64,000 nucleotides of DNA from Eledone cirrhosa (GCA_964016885.1 OZ024759.1:7927772-7991771), one strand, 5' to 3'; shown: positions 43,631 to 56,234, counted from the first letter of the stretch. Notes: generated from the letters alone by a model not told the origin. Made by a program: numbers and translations.

Positions 43631-43675
43631 GTATGTGTGAGAAAAACTCCTTTATAATTTTATAACATCCACACC

Positions 43676-44452
43676 TTTTGGTGTCCTTGGCCCTAGGGCT
43701 ACCTCCCTACTTACCACCATTGACACAGAGTTGGCTACCCCTAGCAGTGGAGGCTTCTGGTGTCCTTGGCCCTAGGGTCACCTCCTTACTCCCTACCATA
43801 GGTGCAGAGTTGGCTACCCCTAGCAGTGGAGGCTTCTGGTGTCCTTGGCCCTAGGGTCACCTCCTTACTCCCTACCATAGGTGCAGAGCTGGCTACCCCT
43901 AGCAGTGGAGGCTTCTGGTGTCCTTGGCCCTCGGGTCACCTCCCTACTTACCACCATTGACACAGAGTTGGCTACCCCTAGCAGTGGAGGCTTCTGGTGT
44001 CCTTGGCCCTAGGTCTACCTCCCTACTCACCACCATAGGTGCTGAGCTGGCTACCCCTAGCAGTGGAGGCTTCTGGTGTCCTTGGCCCTAGGGCTACCTC
44101 CCTACTCACCACCATAGGTGCTGAGCTGGCTACCCCTAGCAGTGGAGACTTCTGGTGTCCTTGGCCTAGGGCTACCTCCCTACTTACCATCATTGACACA
44201 GAGCTGGCTACCCCTAGCAGTGTAGACTTCTGGTGTCCTTGGCCCTAGGGTCACCTCCTTACTCCCTACCATAGGTGCAGAGTTGGCTACCCCTAGCAGT
44301 GGAGGCTTCTGGTGTCCTTGGCCCTAGGGCTACCTCCCTACTCACCACCATAGGTGCTGAGCTGGCTACCCCTAGCAGTGGAGGCTTCTGGTGTCCTTGG
44401 CCCTAGGGTCACCTCCTTACTCCCCACCATAGGTGCAGAGCTGGCTAGCCAC
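43676..44452. repeat. 79-bp minisatellite, about 10 copies
   Basis: Unit contains GGCTACCCCTAGCAGTGGAG and CTTCTGGTGTCCTTGGCCCT. Two or three variant types are interspersed. It fills most of intron 11. Confidence 0.95.
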
Positions 44453-44616
44453 AGGTATGAGCCTCATGGCCTTGAATGACTCTTCCAGTGTATCCCCCTC
44501 ACATCCTCCAGTGCGTGGGACCTCATTTGCTCATAATCTTATTATAAAGAATTTTTCTTTACAACAAATTTTGTTATAATGGAATTTCACTGTATTATCC
44601 TCTATTCTGTTTGCAG

Positions 44617-44703
44617 GGCAACTGGCAGGAAGCACTGGCTACTCTACTGCAAACAAACAACTTCCCAGAGTTCACTGGACGTGTATGTCCAGCCCCATGT
44701 GAG
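44617..44703 (+). CDS. GOGAT: Glutamate synthase exon l
   Basis: Twenty-nine codons, phase 0: [20 protein letters not shown] to [24 protein letters not shown] is the second Cys block of the Fe-S domain, finished by GAC in exon m. The acceptor is TTCTGTTTGCAG and the donor GTAAGA. Confidence 0.96.
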
Positions 44704-45187
44704 GTAAGACTGATTCCTCTCCCAGAGAGTTTACTGCCAGAGTTTCACTTCATTTTCATAGAGTTTATACAACATATAACAACCAAATCATCCCCGTGAT
44801 GTGTCCAATGTGTTACCTTGATCTGCTTGAAATAACAGCCAAATCTCTCTCCTATTCTACCTTAACCCTTTAGCATTCACATTAATTTGTCAATCTGAGT
44901 TCAAATCCTGCCGAGGTTAACTTTGCCTTTCATCCTTACAGGGGTCGATAAAATAAAGTACCAGTAATACACTGGATTAATTGCTGGCCTTGTGCCAAAA
45001 GTAGAACCAATTATTTTGAGTTAATCATACGCAAGAGGGTTATCAATTTTATTTGTTTGTAATTTTCTTAATTTTCTATGTGAAGGCTTGAAATTTTGTC
45101 AGTAGATGTTTAAATATCAATAATTTACAATTATATAAATTTACCTGATTTTTTTTGGTTAAATTTGACTTTTATGGGCAGGTGAAA

Positions 45188-45480
45188 TTAATTAATAGGG
45201 GCATTTGAAGTATCAACCAGGTGCAAATACTGGTTTAATTTGAAATACCTTGTTTTCGGCATAATACTTGATATATAAGGATCACTAAACCTTATATCAG
45301 TGTACCAGTAATTCCACAGTCTTGGACATTGTTTTATACCGAACATAATATTTACGGTAAAAAATGCTTGCATTTCCGCAGCATCTGTCAGTCGCCAAAC
45401 AGATCGGGTTTTCCTTGATTTGAAATCTGTTGTTGGGCATATCAATTAATTACTTCTACCACAACTTCGAAGAAAGTTTG
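45188..45480 (-). pseudogene. piggyBac transposase fragment
   Basis: Minus strand: DAAEMQAFFTVNIMFGIKQC, PRLWNYWYTDIRFSDPYISS and IMPKTRYFKLNQYLHLVDTS, matching the N-terminal part of the DDE_Tnp_1_7 (piggyBac/PGBD) fold. An upstream FEVVVEVIN* piece is in another frame and a stop follows NAPIN. No catalytic Asp block is present. Dead. Confidence 0.8.
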
Positions 45481-45564
45481 TGGTAAAAACAAAAAGAAAT
45501 AATCCAGTGCTTAACATTTACATTACTCTATATATACTATTATATTTTCACAGTAAAGACTTTA

Positions 45565-46797
45565 TCTCACATAATATCTCACATAATATCTCACATAATA
45601 CCTCACATAATATCTCACATAATACCTCACATAATATCTCACATAATATCTCACATAATACCTCACGTAATATCTCACATAATATCTCACATAATACCTC
45701 ACATAATACCTCACATAATATCTCACATAATATCTCACATAATATCTCACATAATATCTCACATAATACCTCACATAATATCTCACATAATACCTCACAT
45801 ATCTCAGATAATACCTCACATAATATCTCACATATCTCACATAATATCTCACATAATATCTCACATAATATCTCACATAATACCTCACATAATATCTCAC
45901 ATAATATCTCACATAATACCTCACATATCTCACATAATACCTCACATAATATCTCACATATCTCACATAATATCTCACATAATACCTCACATAATATCTC
46001 ACATAATATCTCACATAATATCTCACATAATATCTCACATAATATCTCACATAATACATCACATAATATCTCACATAATATCTCACATAATACCTCACAT
46101 AATATCTCACATAATATCTCACATAATACCTCACATAATATCTCACATAATACCTCACATAATATCTCACATAATACCTCACATATCTCACATAATACCT
46201 CACATAATATCTCACATATCTCACATAATATCTCACATAATATCTCACATAATATCTCACATAATACCTCACATAATATCTCACATAATATCTCACATAA
46301 TACCTCACATATCTCACATAATACCTCACATAATATCTCACATATCTCACATAATATCTCACATAATATCTCACATAATATCTCACATAATACCTCACAT
46401 AATATCTCACATAATATCTCACATAATATCTCACATAATACCTCACATAATATCTCACATATCTCACATAATATCTCACATAATACCTCACATAATACCT
46501 CACATAATACCTCACATAATACCTCACATAATACCTCACATAATACCTCACAAAATATCTCACATAATACCTCACATAATATCTCACATAATATCTCACA
46601 TAATATCTCACATAATATCTCACATAATATCTCACATAATATTTCACATAATACCTCACATAATATCTCACATAATATCTCACATAATACCTCACATAAT
46701 ATCTCACATAATATCTCACATAATATCTCACATAATATCTCACATAATATATCACATAATATCTCACATAATATCTCACATAATATCTCACATAATA
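45565..46797. repeat. 12-bp satellite-like array, about 100 copies
   Basis: ATCTCACATAAT with CCTCACATAAT variants. With no stop in several phases it gives spurious frames of 409-445 codons on both strands (HNISHNTS, YVRYYVR, CEILCEVL). It grew from the end of the 72-bp unit of copy A. Confidence 0.95.
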
Positions 46798-47129
46798 TCA
46801 AATCTATGAGATTTTGATATTATTTACTTTGAGAACAATACCTTAACATCAGTATGAGTGACTGGCCACAGCCAGTTTGAAGAGAAAGAGGGGAGAGAAC
46901 TCTGGCCAGATACGACTGGTTTAAATGTTAAAGAAACCTAGCAAAGACAAGTGTTTTAGTTAGCATTCTTGTATCAGCAATTAATGGAAAACAAATGTAT
47001 TCATCATCATCATCATCATCGTCATAATTTAACATCCATCTACCCTGCTATTAAGGGTTGGTTGGATATGTCATCACAGATCACATTAGAGGAAGCATCT
47101 CATTTACGTAACTTCCTATATTCTACCAA

Positions 47130-48322
47130 ATGCTATACACACACCCAGTACACTCTGTAAAGTGGTCATGTAGGTGTCATGACAAAAAGCACCCAGTACA
47201 CACTGTAAAGTGGTCATGTAGGTGACATGACAAAAAGCACCCAGTCCACACTGTAAAGTGGTCATGTAGGTGTCATGACAAAAAGCACCCAATCCACACT
47301 GTAAAGTGGTCATGTAGGTGTCATGACAAAAAGCACCCAGTACAAACTGTAAAGTGGTCATGTAGGTGTCATGACAAAAAGTACCCAGTACACACTGTAA
47401 AGTGGTCATGTAGGTGTCATGACAAAAAGTACCCAGTACACACTGTAAAGTGGTCATGTTGGTGTCATGACAAAAAGTACCCAGTCCACACTGTAAAGTG
47501 GTCATGTAGGTGTCATGACAAAAAGCACCCAGTACACACTGTAAAGTGGTCATGTAGGTGTCATGACAAAAAGCACCCAATCCACACTGTAAAGTGGTCA
47601 TGTAGGTGTCATGACAAAAAGCACCCAGTACACACTGTAAAGTGGTCATGTAGGTGTCATGACAAAAAGCACCCAATCCACACTGTAAAGTGGTCATGTA
47701 GGTGTCATGACAAAAAGCACCCAGTACACACTGTAAAGTGGTCATGTAGGTGTCATGACAAAAAGCACCCAGTACACACTGTAAAGTGGTCATGTAGGTG
47801 TCACAACAAAAAGCACCCAGTACACACTGTAAAGTGGTCATGTAGGTGTCACGACAAAAAGCACCCAGTCCACACTGTAAAGTGGTCATGTAGGTGTCAT
47901 GACAAAAAGCACCCAGTACACACTGTAAAGTGGTCATGTAGGTGTCATGACAAAAAACATCCAGTCCACACTGTAAAGTGGTCATGTAGGTGTCATGACA
48001 AAAATCACCCAGTACACACTGTAAAGTGGTCATGTAGGTGTCATGACAAAAAGCATCCAGTCCATACTGTAAAGTTGTCATGTAGGTGTCATGACAAAAA
48101 GCACCCAGTACACACTGTAAAGTGGTCATGTAGGTGTCAAGACTAAAATCACCCAGTACACTGTAAATGAGGTTGCCATTAGGAAGGACATCCAGCTGTA
48201 GAAACCAAGCCAAGATCAGTTCTGTATGTGCAAAACATGGTCACCTCACCTAGCATTGACCACAATACGACAACTCGTCTAACCCATGCATGGAAAAATT
48301 GACGTAAAATGGTGATGATGAT
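47130..48322 (+). mobile_element. SINE-derived 48-bp tandem array with SINE tail
   Basis: About 21 copies of a 48-bp unit (GTGGTCATGTAGGTGTCATG, AAAAAGCACCCAGTACACAC), then GACATCCAGCTGTAGAAACC, CCCATGCATGGAAAAAT and (GAT)n. The 365-codon minus-strand frame is a 16-residue period and not a gene. Confidence 0.9.
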
Positions 48323-48336
48323 ATATAAGTATATAT

Positions 48337-48557
48337 CATCATCAATCAATCATCATTTTACGTCTGCTTTTCCCTGCTTGCAAGTGTGGGACGGGAACTG
48401 ATTCTGGCTTGATTTCTACAGCTGGATGCCCTTCCTAACACCAACCTCTTTTACAGTGAGTGCTGGGTGCTTTTTTGCCGTGGCACCTCCACGACCACTT
48501 TACAGTAGAATGATATGGACCCCAGTCCCTATCATCTCATTTCTACAGCTGAGTAAA
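48337..48557 (-). mobile_element. Long-type SINE, head missing
   Basis: Minus strand, tail at 48337, breaks at 48557 in ACTCAGCTGTAGAAATG. Confidence 0.8.
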
Positions 48558-48620
48558 TATATATAAACTATGAGGACCAATATATATGTGAGTAAATATA
48601 TATAAACGCGAGGACCAAAA

Positions 48621-50878
48621 ACGTGAGGTGTTCAGGATTGCTAGGCAATGTGTCAAGGAAAACCGTGATATTGTCGGGGAGAAGTGTGTCCTTAATGATG
48701 ATGGTGTACTTGCCATCACTGACGCTGATAAGAAGGTAGCTTGGAAGTGTCACTAAAAAAGGCTACTAAATGAGGAGAATAAATGGGAGAAAGACAGTCT
48801 CCCCCACATCGACCCAATAGAGGGACCAGCAGTGTTAGTCGAAGGTAGTATAAGTAAGGCAATCAAAGATATGAAGACGGGTAAGGCGGCTGGGCCTTCG
48901 GAAATAGTTGCTGAAATGCTGAAAGCTTCTGGAACGGTGGGACACACTACGGTCACCCGGATAGTAAACCAAATCATACAGAATGGGGTTGTTCCGAAGG
49001 ACTGGCGTAGCAGCATCATCATTAACTGCTACAAGGGTAAAGGAGATGCCCTAGACAGGAGTAACTATAGAGACATTAAATTAATCGACCAGGTCATGAA
49101 GGTCAGAGAAAAAGTAATAACGCAACTAATCGGAGAGAGAATTGATCTAGATGAAATGCAGTTTGAGTTTGTGTCAGGTAAAAGTACCACAGACGCTCTT
49201 TTCATTGTACGACAACTACAGGAGAAGTACCTAGCTAAAAGTAAACCCCTATACTTAGCTTTTGTCGACTTGGAGAAAGCCTTCGACAGAGTCCCCCGTT
49301 CCATTATCTGGTGGGCTCTTAGAAAACTAGGTGTTGACGAATGGCTTGTGAGAGCTATACAAGCCATGTATAAAGAAACAGTCAGCAAGGTTAGAATTAA
49401 CAACGAATATAGTGAAGAGTTTAGCGTAAAAGTTGTTCATCAGGGCTCCGTTCTTAGCCCCCTACTATTTATTATTGCCCTTCAGGCTATAACAGTAGAA
49501 TTCAAGACCGGCTGCCCATGGGAACTCCTATACGCAGATGATCTAACGCTCATGGCTGAATCAATGGCCGAACTAGAGAAGAAATTCCAAACATGGAAGC
49601 ATGGCCTAGAATCAAAAGGCCTTAAAATTAACCTGTCTAAGACTAAAGTTCTAGTTTGTAGGAAGGAAAATTGGGCACCGGTCCCATCCGGGAAATGGCC
49701 ATGCTCAGTGTGTAGGAAAGGAGTAGGCAGAAACTCCATTTTATGTCCCAAATGCAAAGTATGGGTGCATAAAAGATGTAGTGGGATCACAGGTAAGCTA
49801 ACTAAGAACATAGATTTTATATGAGGCCGGTGCTCTGGTGCAATAAGTAGCAGCAAGTGCCCACAGAATACTAGCTCATTCCATTGCACAGATGGTTCGA
49901 TAGAAATAGTGGACAGCTTCCGTTACCTGGGTGACAAAATCAGCAGTGGTGGAGGGTGCTCTGAAAGTACAGTAGCCAGAGTCAGAACTGGATGGAAAAA
50001 ATTCAGAGAGCTTATACCACTATTAGCCGCTAAAGGGTTCTCCCTAAAAATGAAAGGCAGGCTGTATGATGCCTGCATACGAACAGCAATGTTACATGGC
50101 AGTGAGACCTGGGCATTGTGTGCAGAGGATATACGCAGACTGGAGAGGAACGAAGCTTGCATGCTCCGCTGGATGTGTAATAGTAATATACGTGAACGGC
50201 AAAGCATAAACGAACTAAGGGAAAAATTAGAAATAAGAGGGATCAGATGTTGTTTACTCGAGAGAAGACTACGTTGGTATGGTCACGTGATGCGCATGAA
50301 AGACGACAGCTGTATAAAAAAGTGCAGGGCAATAAAAATAGACGGGAGCCACGGAGTAGGCAGACCCAGAAAAACCTGGGACGACTTGATAAATTCCGAC
50401 CTCACACACCTACACCTCTCCAAGACAATGTCACTGGTCCGAGATCTTTGGCGGTACTCAGTAATAGAGAAGACCTGCCTTACCTAAGTACAAAGTGAAA
50501 CCTAGTCAATAGGCACCTCTAACAAAATACACCCCCGTCCCACTACCCCCACCCCATCCACACCACCCCGTTCTATGTAAAGTTATGTTGGTGCCACAAC
50601 ATTCAGGCCGAAACAAATGAGGTCGTGTAGGTGTCACGACAAAAAAAACACACAGTCCACGCTGTAATGTGGCCGTGTAGGCAACACGGTAAAAACCTCC
50701 CAGCCCCACACTGTAAATGTGGTTGGTGTTAGGAAGGGCATCCAGCCGTAGAAAACCCACCAGATAGTCCTATGCGAGCAATGATAACCACTCTTGCCTC
50801 AAGTGGGAAAACTCCCATCCAGACCCATGCAAGCGTGGAACACGGACATTAAACGATGATGATGATGATGATGATGAT
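48621..50878 (+). mobile_element. LINE, most complete copy (RT, PHD finger, tail)
   Basis: Lead VFRIARQCVKENRDIVG, a stop at about 48754, then RT: GPSEIVAEMLK, DWRSSIIINCYKGKGDA, QFEFVSGKSTTDALF, LAFVDLEKAFDRVPR, HQGSVLSPLLFII and LLYADDLTLMAES. PHD-like finger: WPCSVCRKGVGRNS, ILCPKCKVWVHKRCSG. A stop follows at 49822 (after NIDFI), then the second half open to CLT (50487). The 3'UTR is long and ends in (GAT)n. No endonuclease is present. Two stops make it inactive. Confidence 0.92.
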
Positions 50879-51058
50879 GTGAGGATAATGAATAATACTA
50901 CAAGCAAAAAAAAAGTTGAGACTTGTTTGATATGTAGAAAGAGTGTAGATGTGAGTGTCTATGTTATGTACCCATTGTTAGTTCTGGGTGCAGCATTAAC
51001 AGCATCTCAGACAGACAGACAGACAGACTGACTGGCAGAGAAGAAGTCTGGGTGAGAT

Positions 51059-51105
<47 letters not shown>

Positions 51106-51129
51106 AAAGTTATATTTAAATTGTTGGGT

Positions 51130-51545
51130 TACAACTAGTAAATATTTATAACTGATATAAAAGCACTCAACAAGTATTTGGAGTATATATACGATATTAA
51201 ATAAATGGAAACTATATTTATAAAACCATATTTATTTCATTATATATATTTCAGGGATATCATATTAACAATATGTTATGCCTTCTTCAGACAAAATACA
51301 ATATAGACAGTTTTATAAATAAATAGATTTTAATAAAAAAAGTTGATTTGCCAAATCAACTTTTTCAAATACAAGTCGATGTTGAACGGTATGTCGTATC
51401 TATTTATCTATAAAACTGTCTATATTGTATTTTGTCTGAAGAAGGCATAACATATTGTTAATATGATATCCCTGAAATATATATAATGAAATAAATATGG
51501 TTTTATAAATATAGTTTCCATTTATTTAATATCGTATATATATAT
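51130..51545. mobile_element. Ribozyme-bearing repeat, copy 3, full palindrome
   Basis: Arms 51187-51328 and 51398-51540 are reverse complements, with an inner hairpin AAAAAGTTGATTTG/CAAATCAACTTTTT. Each arm has CTGAAGA, an extended stem II (AGG-C-ATA ... TAT-C-CCT) and GAAA, then TATATATA and ATGAAATA. The core is hammerhead-like, but CTGATGA has become CTGAAGA. Confidence 0.7.
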
Positions 51546-51811
51546 ATATATATATATATAAGAGATACACATAAGCAGTCAGCGCTAGGTAGCACCCATG
51601 AAATTATGGATTTTAAAAGCCCAGGTTTACCAGAAGCTGTTGACACTGAAGGATGTTTAATATAACTGATACATTAGTAGTACCCACTCCTACCCATATT
51701 TCTTTTTTCAAAAATAATACAAATGCTTACCAGATGTGGTTGTCAGTGACTGTTGCACGCATGTATAAATGATGCACAAAAGTAGGTTTTTTTTTCATGT
51801 GCCTTGATATG

Positions 51812-52060
51812 TCAGTCGAGGTTGTTGACAGCTTCTGTTACCTATCTGACCTTATCAGCAGTAGTGTTGTGCAAGATTAGTAGTTAGGGTATGTCTGGGG
51901 GTGTAAAAGGTTCAGCAAGTTATTAGCTTTGCTGGCAACAAAATAATTATCTCTTCACGTGACACGTAGATGGTATGTTGCATGCATATGTTATGCAATG
52001 CTGCATATTGCATGCATATGTAATGAAAGTTGCATGTTAGCCAGACCTGAGATTTAGATT
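51812..52060 (+). mobile_element. Degenerate LINE piece
   Basis: GTTGTTGACAGCTTCTGTTA and ATCAGCAGTAG resemble the VVDSFCYLGDxISS block after the PHD finger. Heavily decayed. Confidence 0.5.
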
Positions 52061-52099
52061 TTCTAAAATACCTTGTGTTGTGCAAAGATGTCCATGATT

Positions 52100-52912
52100 C
52101 CATTAACCCTTTCATTACCATATTTCTAATGAAAGACACTGTCTATGTCATTAACCCTTTCATTACCATATTTCTAATGAAAGACACTGTCTATGTCATT
52201 AACCCTTCCATTACCATATTTCAAATGAAAGACACTGTCTATGTCATTAACCCTTCCATTACCATATTTCTAATAAAAGACACTGTCTATGTCATTAACC
52301 CTTTCATTACCATATTTCTAATAAAAGACACTGTCTATGTCATTAACCCTTCCATTACCATATTTCTAATGAAAGACACTGTCTATGTCATTAACCCTAC
52401 CATTATCATATTTCTAATGAAAGACACTGTCTATGTCATTAACCCTTTCATTACCATATTTCTAATAAAAGACACTGTCTATGTCATTAACCCTTTCATT
52501 ACCATATTTCTAATAAAAGACACTGTCTATGTCATTAACCCTTCCATTACCATATTTCTAATGAAAGACACTGTCTATGTCATTAACCCTACCATTATCA
52601 TATTTCTAATGAAAGACACTGTCTATGTCATTAACCCTTTCATTACCATATTTATAATGAAAGACACTGTCTATGTCATTAACCCTTTCATTGCCATATT
52701 TATAATGAAAGACACTGTCTATGTCATTAACCCTTCCATTACCACATTTCTAATGAAAGACACTGTCTGTCATTAACCCTTTCATTACCATATTTCTAAT
52801 GAAAGACACTGTCTATGTCATTAACCCTTTCATTACCATATTTCTAACAAAAGACACTGTCTATGTCATTAACCCTTTCATTACCATATTTCTAATGAAA
52901 GACACTGTCTAT
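52100..52912. repeat. 48-bp minisatellite, about 17 copies
   Basis: Same unit as in intron 1 (TTAACCCTTTCATTACCATA, TCTAATGAAAGACACTGTC). The 233-codon open frame is spurious. Confidence 0.95.
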
Positions 52913-52959
52913 GGTTTTCAAATAATTTTGAGTATAATCAAAACTTCATAGGGATTTAG

Positions 52960-53230
52960 TAATATAACTAATTTTCTAATTATTAAGTTAGTGTTTGGAA
53001 CATAATTTAACAAAGGTTCTTATATAAAATTATAATAGAAGGTTTTTAGATAAATATAAACATTTTAAAACAAACAGTTTTGTGTCATAGAACCAGGGGT
53101 ATTGGAATATAACTTAACAAAGGTTCTTATGTAAAATTATCATGGAAGGTTTTTAGATAAATATAAACACTTTAAAACAAAGTTTTGTATCCTAGAACCA
53201 GGGGTGTTAGGAACATAACGTTGGGTCACG
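52960..53230 (+). repeat. Dispersed repeat of about 118 bp
   Basis: AAGGTTTTTAGATAAATATA and GTCATAGAACCAGGGGT; two to three tandem copies, a partial one at 54425-54475, and inverted copies at 15733-16085. Confidence 0.75.
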
Positions 53231-53360
53231 TTCACTTATAAACTTTTTTTTAAACATAGTCACTTAAAAATAATTTTTAAATAATTAAAATCTACACAGA
53301 CATGTATATAATGTAAAATGAAACTGGAAGGCTCATATGTGTGTGTGTGTGTGTATATAC

Positions 53361-53393
<33 letters not shown>

Positions 53394-54540
53394 TGTATGT
53401 ATATGTGTGTGTCTGTGACCAGTGTATATACACTGGTCACAGACACACGCACACACACATATATATACACACACACACACTTAGAAAATCTTCTTATTTA
53501 GCAGGAAATATTCGCTACTCTCTCACAACCACTGTCTCTCTCTCTCTATTTATGAATGTACCTGGAAAAACCCCGTATTTCAGGAACCCATACTCCGATT
53601 TACGCGAAACTTGTTTTATTCCATTTGTATTCCCATTTCAGGGTCAACTTCCTTTCAAAGTATTTTCCTATTAAGTGCCGTTTTGGCTGTATCAAACAAC
53701 AGACAAGCACACAATCACAGAGTTTTAGTAGTATACTAGACCCCACGTGACCTGTTGCATCACATTCACTTAAAAATAATTTTTAACTAATTAAAATATA
53801 CACAGACATATAATGTAAAATGAAATTAGGTCATTCTCACTTAAGAATTTTTTTAAATATGCCAAAACATATTTTTTTAATCGTATTCACTTGAAAATAA
53901 TTTTTTAAAGCAATTAAAATATTGTCTGTTTAAAGAAAGCTAAAATATAAATACTGTACCAACAACTTGTATTTTCGAAATCACATTCACTTAAAAATAT
54001 TTCTAAATATTCTGTTTAACAAAAGCAAAACTATAAACATTTACTGTAGAAACAACTCGTATTTTTCACTCATATTCACTTAAAAATGTTTTTTTTTTAT
54101 AATTCAAATATCGCCTGTTTAAAGAAAGCTGAAAAATAGATACTTAAAGTACAAACAACTTGTATTTTTGAAATCATATTCACTGACAAATCACTGAAAG
54201 ACATTTTTTTAATGTATTTTTTTCATCCTATTCAAATAAAAATATTTTTTGAATAATGAAAATATTGTTTATGTCCGATTTACACCAAACTTGTTTTATT
54301 CTCTTTGTATTCCCATTTCAGAGTTATTTTATTATTGGAGTATTTTTCCATTATACGCCCTTTTGGCTGTATTACATTAGAGAAGCAAGAAAGCAATCAC
54401 AGACTTTTAGTATTATATAGATAGATAAACATTTTAAAACAGGTTTGTGTCATAGAACCAGGGGTGGTTTGAGGTGGTTTGGTATGAAAAGCATTAAATA
54501 TGAAATATAAAACTTATGTAAAATAAATTGTTGATTGTTT
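53231..54540. other. AT-rich degenerate repeats, no gene
   Basis: CATTCACTTAAAAATA-type units of about 110 bp recur several times. A perfect 42-bp palindrome lies at 53407-53448. Two related stretches (53560-53745, 54270-54420) share TTGTTTTATTC, TTTGTATTCCCATTTCAG and TTTTGGCTGTAT. Confidence 0.5.
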
Positions 54541-54559
54541 TGTTTTGTTTTCTCTGCAG

Positions 54560-54745
54560 GGTGCCTGTGTCTTGGGAATCAATTCTTCCCCCGTGACCAT
54601 AAAGAATATTGAATGCTCCATTATAGATCATGCCTTCAACAATGGATGGATTGTCCCCATTGTACCGAAGGTTCGCACTAACAAGAGGGTAGCTGTAATA
54701 GGGAGTGGACCATCCGGGCTCGCAACAGCCCACCAACTCAATAAG
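54560..54745 (+). CDS. GOGAT: Glutamate synthase exon m (FAD-binding GxGxxG)
   Basis: Sixty-two codons, phase 0: [18 protein letters not shown] to [10 protein letters not shown]. It completes the CPAPCEGAC cluster and carries the dinucleotide motif [17 protein letters not shown] of the FAD domain, preceded by KVRTNKR. The acceptor is TTTTCTCTGCAG and the donor AAG|GTGACT. Confidence 0.97.
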
Positions 54746-55056
54746 GTGACTTAAGTGACTTACTGGTTAGATGAGGTGGCCATGTCATGACCTAAAGGAG
54801 CCCTCTTCCTCCTTCTCCTACTCTTCCTCCTGTTCCTCCCTCTCCTCCTTCTCCAACTCTTCCTCCCCTTTCTCCTCCTTCTCCTACTCTTCCCCCAACT
54901 CCCCCTTCTCCTCCCCCTCCTCCTCATATAACATAACTTTTCGTTTCCTTCTGTGAAATAATATGGCTAAGATTTCCATATAAAATGAGGGATCACTTTA
55001 AAAATAGAAGAGGGCTACAGCCAGGTCAGACGTCTCTCTCATTCTACATCTGTTGT

Positions 55057-56212
55057 ACTGAGAGTGTAATTTTACATCTGTCAATGACTCTCCACATCTG
55101 TAACTGTGAACCATTGTGTACATCTGTAGCTATAAATCCTTTTCACATCTGTAGCTGTGAATAGTTCCCTACATCTGTAGCTCTGAATAGTTCCCTACAT
55201 CTGTAGCTGTGAATAGTTCTCTACATCTGTAGCTCTGAATAGTTCTCACATCTGTAGCTCTGAATAGTTCTCACATCTGTAGCTGTGAATAGTTCTCACA
55301 TCTGTAGCTGTGAATAGTTCTCACATCTGTAGCTGTGAATAGTTCCCTACATCTGTAGCTGTGAATAGTTCTCACATCTGTAGCTGTGAATAGTTCCCTA
55401 CATCTGTAGATGTGAATAGTTCCCTACATCTGTAGCTGTGAATAGTTCTCACATCTGTAGATGTGAATAGTTCTCACATCTGTAGCTGTGAATAGTTCTC
55501 TACATCTGTAGCTCTGAATAGTTCTCACATCTGTAGCTGTGAATAGTTCTCTACATCTGTAGCTCTGAATAGTTCTCACATCTGTAGATGTGAATAGTTC
55601 TCACATCTGTAGCTGGGAATAGTTCCCTACATCTGTAGCTGTGAATAGTTCTCACATCTGTAGCTGTGAATAGTTCTCACATCTGTAGCTGTGAATAGTT
55701 CCCTACATCTGTAGATGTGAATAGTTCCCTACATCTGTAGCTGGGAATAGTTCTCACATCTGTAGCTGTGAATAGTTCTCACATCTGTAGCTGTGAATAG
55801 TTCCCTACATCTGTAGCTGTGAATAGTTCTCACATCTGTAGATGTGAATAGTTCTCACATCTGCAGATGTGAATAGTTCCCTACATCTGTAGCTGGGAAT
55901 AGTTCTCACATCTGTAGCTGTGAATAGTTCTCACATCTGTAGCTGTGAATAATTCCCTACATCTGTAGCTGTGAATAATTCCCTACATCTGTAGCTGTGT
56001 ATAATTCTTCACATCTGTAATTGTGAATCCTTTTCACGTCTATAGCTCTGTGTGTGTGAAACATCCTCCACATCTGTAGCTGTAAATAATTCTCCACATC
56101 TGTAGCAGTTAATAATTCTGTACATCTGTAGCAGTTAATAATTCTGTACATCTGTAGCTGTGAATAATTCTGTACATCTGTAGCTGTGAATAATTCTGTA
56201 CATCTGTAGCTT
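55057..56212. repeat. 25-26-bp minisatellite, about 45 copies
   Basis: ACATCTGTAGCTGTGAATAG with CTC/CCT spacer variants. It stops about 20 bases before the exon n acceptor. Confidence 0.95.
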
Positions 56213-56234
56213 ATGAAATTGTCTTATTTTCTAG

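Larger units (their letters stand above)
44866..46933 (+). mobile_element. TTAA piggyBac-type element, copy D, long form
   Basis: The left end CCCTTTAGCATTCACATTA follows TTAA (44862-44865). A short-type SINE (44885-45015) is inserted. A decayed transposase piece lies at 45188-45480 on the minus strand. 12-bp repeats (45565-46797) and the right arm ending TAAATGTTAAAG follow. It links the short copies to a piggyBac source. Confidence 0.8.

Noticed and set aside
45480..46817. Three overlapping frames of 409-445 codons
   Set aside because: A 12-bp repeat without stops in several phases; no codon bias or domain.
47130..48160. CRISPR-like regular repeats (also 33436, 55057)
   Set aside because: No unique spacers between repeats, animal genome; ordinary minisatellites.
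47116..48213. 365-codon minus-strand frame with MTTLQCVLGAFCHDTY period
   Set aside because: 48-bp SINE-derived repeat read through.
54771..54956. Ser-rich small protein after exon m
   Set aside because: CTCCTTCTCC simple sequence directly after a good donor.
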